Origin: Hyphomicrobiales bacterium
GTDB lineage: Bacteria > Pseudomonadota > Alphaproteobacteria > Rhizobiales > Phreatobacteraceae
Length of the DNA: 64,000 nucleotides
Reading direction: 5' to 3'
Assembly: GCA_017304475.1 (NCBI GenBank)
Contig: JAFKKV010000022.1
Span: 105,251 to 169,250, forward strand
The notes beneath the pieces were generated by a model, which worked only from the letters and a program-made list of their open reading frames with translations, was not told the DNA's origin and did no database searches. Within the stretch, counting starts at the first letter, position 1; every line of letters begins with the position of its first letter. The translations under genes were made by a program, and so were the position numbers. Of this stretch, positions 60,291 through 64,000 are shown piece by piece.

Positions 60291-61484
60291 ATGACGGACG
60301 GCACGTTGCCGGCTCGCGGGGTCAGTGCGCCCAAAGTGGCGTTTTTCAACGATCCTAAAATCCGCGGCATGATCTTTCAGGCGCTGGCTTTGGCGCTTCT
60401 GATCTTCGCGATCTACTCGGCGATATCCAACGCGGTTGCCAATCTGAGCAGCCAGCGGATCGCGGGGGGATTCGGCTTTCTCAACAACACCGCCGGCTTC
60501 GGCATTTCGCAGTCCCTGATCGCCTGGGCCGAGGCCATGTCCTATGGCCGGGCCTTCATGGTCGGGCTGTTGAACACCTTGCTGGTCGCGGCGGTGGGCG
60601 TGTTCTTCGCCACGCTGCTCGGTTTCGTCGTCGGCGTCGCCCGGCTTTCGACCAACTGGGTGATCGCCAAGATCGCCTATTGGTATGTGGAGGTGATCCG
60701 GAACCTGCCGCTGCTGTTCCAGATCCTGTTCTGGTACCTGGCGGTGCTGGCGACCTTGCCGGAGCCGCGGGACTCGATGTCGATCGCCGGTGGGGTCTTC
60801 ATCAACAAGCGTGGCATCACCATGCCCAAGCCGGTGTTCGAGGCCGGCTCGGAATGGATCGGCGTGGCATTCGTCCTGGGGCTGATCGCCGCCTTCGCGG
60901 TGCGCGCCTGGGCGCGCAAGCGCCAGGCGGCCACCGGCCAGCAATTTCCTGTCGTGCTGGCGATGACCGGCCTGATCGTCGGGCTGCCGCTGCTCGCCTA
61001 TGTCGTCTCGGGCGGGCCGGTCGCGCTGGACCGGCCGGAGCTCGGCCGCTTCAACCTGCGTGGCGGCATGACCATCATCCCGGAATTCCTGGCGCTGACC
61101 ATCGCGCTGGTGGCCTATACCGCCGCCTTTATCGGCGAGATCGTGCGCGCCGGCATCCAGGCCGTCAGCCACGGCCAGACCGAGGCCGGCCGTTCGCTCG
61201 GGCTGGCAGAGGGACGGATCCTCAACCTGATCGTCATTCCCCAGGCGCTCAGGGTGATCATCCCGCCGCTGACCAGCCAATATCTCAACCTGACCAAGAA
61301 CTCGTCGCTGGCGGTGAGCATCGGTTATCCCGACCTCGTTTCGGTGGGGGGCACCATTCTCAACCAGACGGGGCAGGCGGTGGAGGTCATCGCTCTGTGG
61401 ATGGCCTGCTACCTGACCATCTCGATTCTGACCTCGCTGTTCATGAACTGGTACAACCGGCGCATCGCGCTGACCGAGCGCTGA
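60291..61484 (+). CDS. aapQ: General L-amino acid ABC transporter permease
   Basis: 397 residues, about eight membrane helices. The EAA loop is QAVSHGQTEAGRSLGLAEGR (about 300-318), then LRVIIPPLTSQYLNLTKNSSLAVSIGYPDL as in AapQ/BztB. A long insertion between helices, with SIAGGVFINKRGITMPKP, is characteristic. It pairs with AapM to form the membrane channel. Confidence 0.94.
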   Translation: MTDGTLPARGVSAPKVAFFNDPKIRGMIFQALALALLIFAIYSAISNAVANLSSQRIAGGFGFLNNTAGFGISQSLIAWAEAMSYGRAFMVGLLNTLLVAAVGVFFATLLGFVVGVARLSTNWVIAKIAYWYVEVIRNLPLLFQILFWYLAVLATLPEPRDSMSIAGGVFINKRGITMPKPVFEAGSEWIGVAFVLGLIAAFAVRAWARKRQAATGQQFPVVLAMTGLIVGLPLLAYVVSGGPVALDRPELGRFNLRGGMTIIPEFLALTIALVAYTAAFIGEIVRAGIQAVSHGQTEAGRSLGLAEGRILNLIVIPQALRVIIPPLTSQYLNLTKNSSLAVSIGYPDLVSVGGTILNQTGQAVEVIALWMACYLTISILTSLFMNWYNRRIALTER

Positions 61485-61495
61485 GGAGGCCGCCG

Positions 61496-62818
61496 ATGAC
61501 CATGTCGTCCACGACCTTCGTTCGTTCGCAACTCGCCGAAGCCGCCCCGCCGCCGGCCTCGACGTCCGGCGCCATCGGCTGGGTGCGCGCCAACCTGTTC
61601 TCGTCGATCCCCAATACCATCCTGACGCTGGTCGGCGGCTATGTCGCCTTCATGCTGCTCTGGACCTTCATCGACTTCACGCTGGTCCGGGCGGTGTGGA
61701 CGGGCGACGATCGCCAAGCCTGCCTCGATTCCAATGCGGGGCGTTCGGTCGGCGCCTGCTGGCCGTTCGTCGCTGCCAAATTCAGCCAGTTCATGTATGG
61801 GTTCTACCCGGTCGAGGCGCGCTGGCGGGTCAATCTCACTTATGTCACCGCCATCGTCCTGATCGTGCCGCTGCTGGTTCCCTCGGCACCCTACAAGGTC
61901 CTGAACGCCGTCCTGTTCTTCGGCGTCTTTCCGGTCCTCGCCTTCATCCTCCTCTATGGCGGATCCGTCATCAATCCATGGCTGACGGTGTTCGGCTGGC
62001 TCGCCTTGCTGGCCGGCATCGGTCTGCTCGTCGGCTATGTCCTGAGCCTGATCGAGGGCAATCCTCAGCAACCGCTCCTGACCTATGGCGCGGCATTGCT
62101 GGCGGTCGGGGTCGTCATGATGGTGCTGGTGCGGTTCGACTGGTTTGCCGAGCCGGCCTTGCCGATCGTCGAAACGCGCCAATGGGGCGGTCTTCTCGTC
62201 ACATTGGTGGTCGCCATCACCGGCATCGTCGCGGCCTTGCCGATCGGCGTGGCGCTGGCGCTCGGCCGGCGCTCGAAGCTGCCGATCATCCGCCTCCTGT
62301 CGGTGGCGCTGATCGAACTGGTCCGCGGCGTGCCGCTGATCACGGTGCTGTTCTTCGCGACCTATGTGCTGCCGCTGTTTCTCGACTGGAAGCCCGACGG
62401 CATGGTGCGCGTGCTCGTGGGCGTGTCGATCTTCTCCGGCGCCTATATGGCCGAGGTTGTTCGCGGCGGCCTGCAGGCCATCCCGAAAGGGCAGTTCGAG
62501 GGCGCCCAGGCCCTGGGATTGAACTATCCGCGCATGATGGGCCTGGTGGTCCTGCCGCAGGCCCTGAAGCTGGTCATCCCGGGCATCGTGAATTCGTTCA
62601 TCGGGTTGTTCAAGGACACGACGCTGGTCTCGATCGTCGCGCTGTTCGACCTGCTCGGCATGATGCGCGCGGGCTTCACCGATCCCCAATGGGCAAGCCC
62701 GGTGACGCTCTATACCGGCTTCGCTTTCGCCGGGATCATCTATTTCGCCTTCTGCTATTTCATGTCGCGCTATTCCATCTTTATCGAAAAGCGCCTCAAC
62801 AAAGGCCGCCGCCACTAG
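61496..62818 (+). CDS. aapM: General L-amino acid ABC transporter permease
   Basis: 440 residues from the ATG at 61496 with GAGGAGG upstream. Late EAA loop is LQAIPKGQFEGAQALGLNYP (about 325-344), followed by LPQALKLVIPGIVNSFIGLFKDTTLV. Rhizobial AapM is about 384 residues; this one is longer in the segment between the first helices. It lies 11 bp after aapQ. Confidence 0.93.
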   Translation: MTMSSTTFVRSQLAEAAPPPASTSGAIGWVRANLFSSIPNTILTLVGGYVAFMLLWTFIDFTLVRAVWTGDDRQACLDSNAGRSVGACWPFVAAKFSQFMYGFYPVEARWRVNLTYVTAIVLIVPLLVPSAPYKVLNAVLFFGVFPVLAFILLYGGSVINPWLTVFGWLALLAGIGLLVGYVLSLIEGNPQQPLLTYGAALLAVGVVMMVLVRFDWFAEPALPIVETRQWGGLLVTLVVAITGIVAALPIGVALALGRRSKLPIIRLLSVALIELVRGVPLITVLFFATYVLPLFLDWKPDGMVRVLVGVSIFSGAYMAEVVRGGLQAIPKGQFEGAQALGLNYPRMMGLVVLPQALKLVIPGIVNSFIGLFKDTTLVSIVALFDLLGMMRAGFTDPQWASPVTLYTGFAFAGIIYFAFCYFMSRYSIFIEKRLNKGRRH

Positions 62819-62853
62819 GCCGGCCAAGACAAACAACCTTCCAGGAGTTCCGC

Positions 62854-63627
62854 ATGGCCAGTTCCGCGCCGATGAAAATGCCGACGACGAGCAATGAAGT
62901 GGCCGTCGACCTGAACGGCGTGCACAAGTGGTACGGTGAGTTCCACGTGCTGAAGGACATCAACCTGACGGTCCGGCGCGGCGAGCGCATCGTCATCTGC
63001 GGGCCCTCGGGCTCGGGCAAGTCGACGATGATCCGCTGCATCAACCGGCTGGAGGAGCATCAGCAGGGCAAGATCGTCGTCGACGGCATCGAGCTGACCA
63101 ACGACCTCAAGAAGATCGACGAGATCCGTCGCGAGGTCGGCATGGTGTTCCAGCACTTCAACCTGTTCCCGCACCTGACCATTCTAGAGAACTGCACGCT
63201 GGCGCCGATCTGGGTGAAGAAAATGCCCAAGAAGGACGCCGAAGAGATCGCGATGCACTATCTCAAGCGCGTGCGCATTCCGGAACAGGCGCTGAAATAT
63301 CCCGGCCAGCTCTCCGGCGGTCAGCAGCAGCGCGTCGCGATCGCACGCGCGCTGTGCATGAGCCCGAAGATCATGCTGTTCGACGAGCCGACCTCGGCGC
63401 TCGATCCGGAAATGGTCAAGGAGGTGCTCGACACCATGGTGGGGCTGGCCGAAGAGGGCATGACCATGCTCTGCGTCACCCACGAAATGGGCTTTGCCCG
63501 CCAGGTCGCCAACCGCGTCATCTTCATGGATTTCGGCCAGATCATCGAGATGAACGAGCCGAACGAGTTCTTCTCGAACCCGCAGCACGAGCGGACCAAG
63601 CTGTTCCTCAGCCAGATCCTGCATTGA
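62854..63627 (+). CDS. aapP: General L-amino acid ABC transporter ATPase
   Basis: 257 residues from the ATG at 62854. Walker A CGPSGSGKST (about 49-58), signature LSGGQQQRVAIARA, Walker B IMLFDEPTSALDPE, and H-loop CVTHEMGFARQVA are all present; HKWYGEFHVLKDINL is the usual start of the GlnQ/AapP group. It energises uptake through AapQM. Last gene of the aap operon. Confidence 0.96.
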   Translation: MASSAPMKMPTTSNEVAVDLNGVHKWYGEFHVLKDINLTVRRGERIVICGPSGSGKSTMIRCINRLEEHQQGKIVVDGIELTNDLKKIDEIRREVGMVFQHFNLFPHLTILENCTLAPIWVKKMPKKDAEEIAMHYLKRVRIPEQALKYPGQLSGGQQQRVAIARALCMSPKIMLFDEPTSALDPEMVKEVLDTMVGLAEEGMTMLCVTHEMGFARQVANRVIFMDFGQIIEMNEPNEFFSNPQHERTKLFLSQILH

Positions 63628-63691
63628 GGCGAGTGGCGACTGGCAAGTAGCCCGTGGGGCAGGGCGGCCCAGGCGCGTCAAGCCGCGAACA

Positions 63692-63872
63692 AACCCTCTC
63701 CCATAGGGAGAGGGTGGCGCCGTCAGGCGCCGGGTGAGGGGCGTAGGCGTTGGGATCGCTGGCGGCGCGTGAGGTGCATTCGGATGCTGCGCGTCTGGTG
63801 TTGCGTCCTGTTCTGAGAGGGACGACCCCTCACCCGGCAGCTGACGCTGCCACCCTCTCCCTCTGGGCAGGG
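63692..63872. repeat. 181-bp inverted repeat after the aap operon
   Basis: The left arm 63692-63743 contains AGGGAGAGGGTGGCGCCGTC and CGCCGGGTGAGGGGCGT. The right arm 63822-63872 is its reverse complement with few mismatches (ACCCCTCACCCGGCAGCTGA, then CCACCCTCTCCCTCT). The left arm also folds on itself. It may help end the aap transcript. This is a third family, different from those at 6088 and 20244. The rest of the gap 63628-63955 holds no clear gene. Confidence 0.8.
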
Positions 63873-63955
63873 GAATCGCATTTGAACAACAGCAGTAGCG
63901 GCGAGGAGCGAACTGGATTCTATGAGGTCTCCTGGGATTGACCGGGAGGAGCTGG

Positions 63956-64000
63956 ATGAAGGGGCTGCAGGATCTGTTCGAGGAACTGCCGGATGTGCGG
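63956..64000 (+). CDS. Start of a gene cut by the right window edge
   Basis: An ATG at 63956 follows GGGAGGAG (8-nt region at 63944-63951) and opens a frame to the window end: MKGLQDLFEELPDVR. The visible 15 residues start like a small amphipathic helix. The ribosome site supports translation; the product cannot be named. Confidence 0.5.
   Translation, partial: MKGLQDLFEELPDVR

Noticed and set aside
61409..62836. 475-codon antisense frame over aapM
   Set aside because: Composition is dominated by Asp, Gln, Arg and His, as expected from the reverse of hydrophobic codons.

Overview
The window is GC-rich throughout. Its genes point to an alphaproteobacterium of the Hyphomicrobiales (Rhizobiales): an AapJQMP-type amino-acid ABC operon, a lolC-lolD-dnaE neighbourhood, a LexA box of the alphaproteobacterial GAAC-N7-GAAC type, an NDUFS4-like complex I subunit, and several palindromic intergenic repeat families of the kind common in rhizobial genomes. 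The genus cannot be named from sequence alone.

Layout. 1-10.7 kb: tail of a DUF1127 protein, then surface-polysaccharide genes (GT4 glycosyltransferase, outer-membrane export lipoprotein, Wzz-type protein with a degenerate kinase domain, CelD-like acyltransferase, polysaccharide deacetylase) interrupted by an AraC regulator/MFS exporter pair. 10.9-19.9 kb: LolC and LolD lipoprotein export, a small accessory insert (AraC regulator, two exported proteins), then a 32-residue membrane peptide under a perfect LexA box, directly upstream of dnaE.

20.5-31.5 kb is the most unusual part. A methionyl-tRNA-synthetase-like enzyme, a stand-alone cupin, an IucD/PvdA-type amino-acid N-hydroxylase and a DAO-family flavoenzyme lie in a divergent locus with a LysR regulator, an amidase-signature enzyme, two MFS transporters and a GNAT acetyltransferase. 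These are the components of the hydrazine (N-N bond) synthesis machinery known from actinomycete natural products. There the cupin and MetRS-like parts are usually one fused protein; here they are separate genes. I read this as a hydrazine-type metabolite locus.

31.5-35.9 kb is housekeeping: aminotransferase, glyoxalase, sirtuin, double cold-shock protein, DUF192 protein, tRNA-Pro(TGG), complex I subunit, tRNA-Arg(TCT). 36-50.2 kb is a catabolic region: IclR regulator, SDR, PfkB kinase, a two-subunit CoA-transferase, a CaiB/BaiF CoA-transferase, a class II aldolase, a BisC/TorZ-like molybdoenzyme, an AhpD-like protein and a polyamine-type ABC importer. Three promoter regions here share the palindrome TTCTAYATTGTAGAA, which suggests one regulon, probably controlled by the IclR protein. 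The substrate is unknown.

50.5-64 kb is mixed: retropepsin-like protease, cysteine-rich copper-binding-type protein, MgtC-like protein, a soluble PAS-PAS-PAS-MCP-PilZ receptor, VUT transporter, PAP2 phosphatase, flavin-binding oxidase-like protein, cystathionine beta-lyase, the aap operon, and the first codons of a further gene at the right edge.
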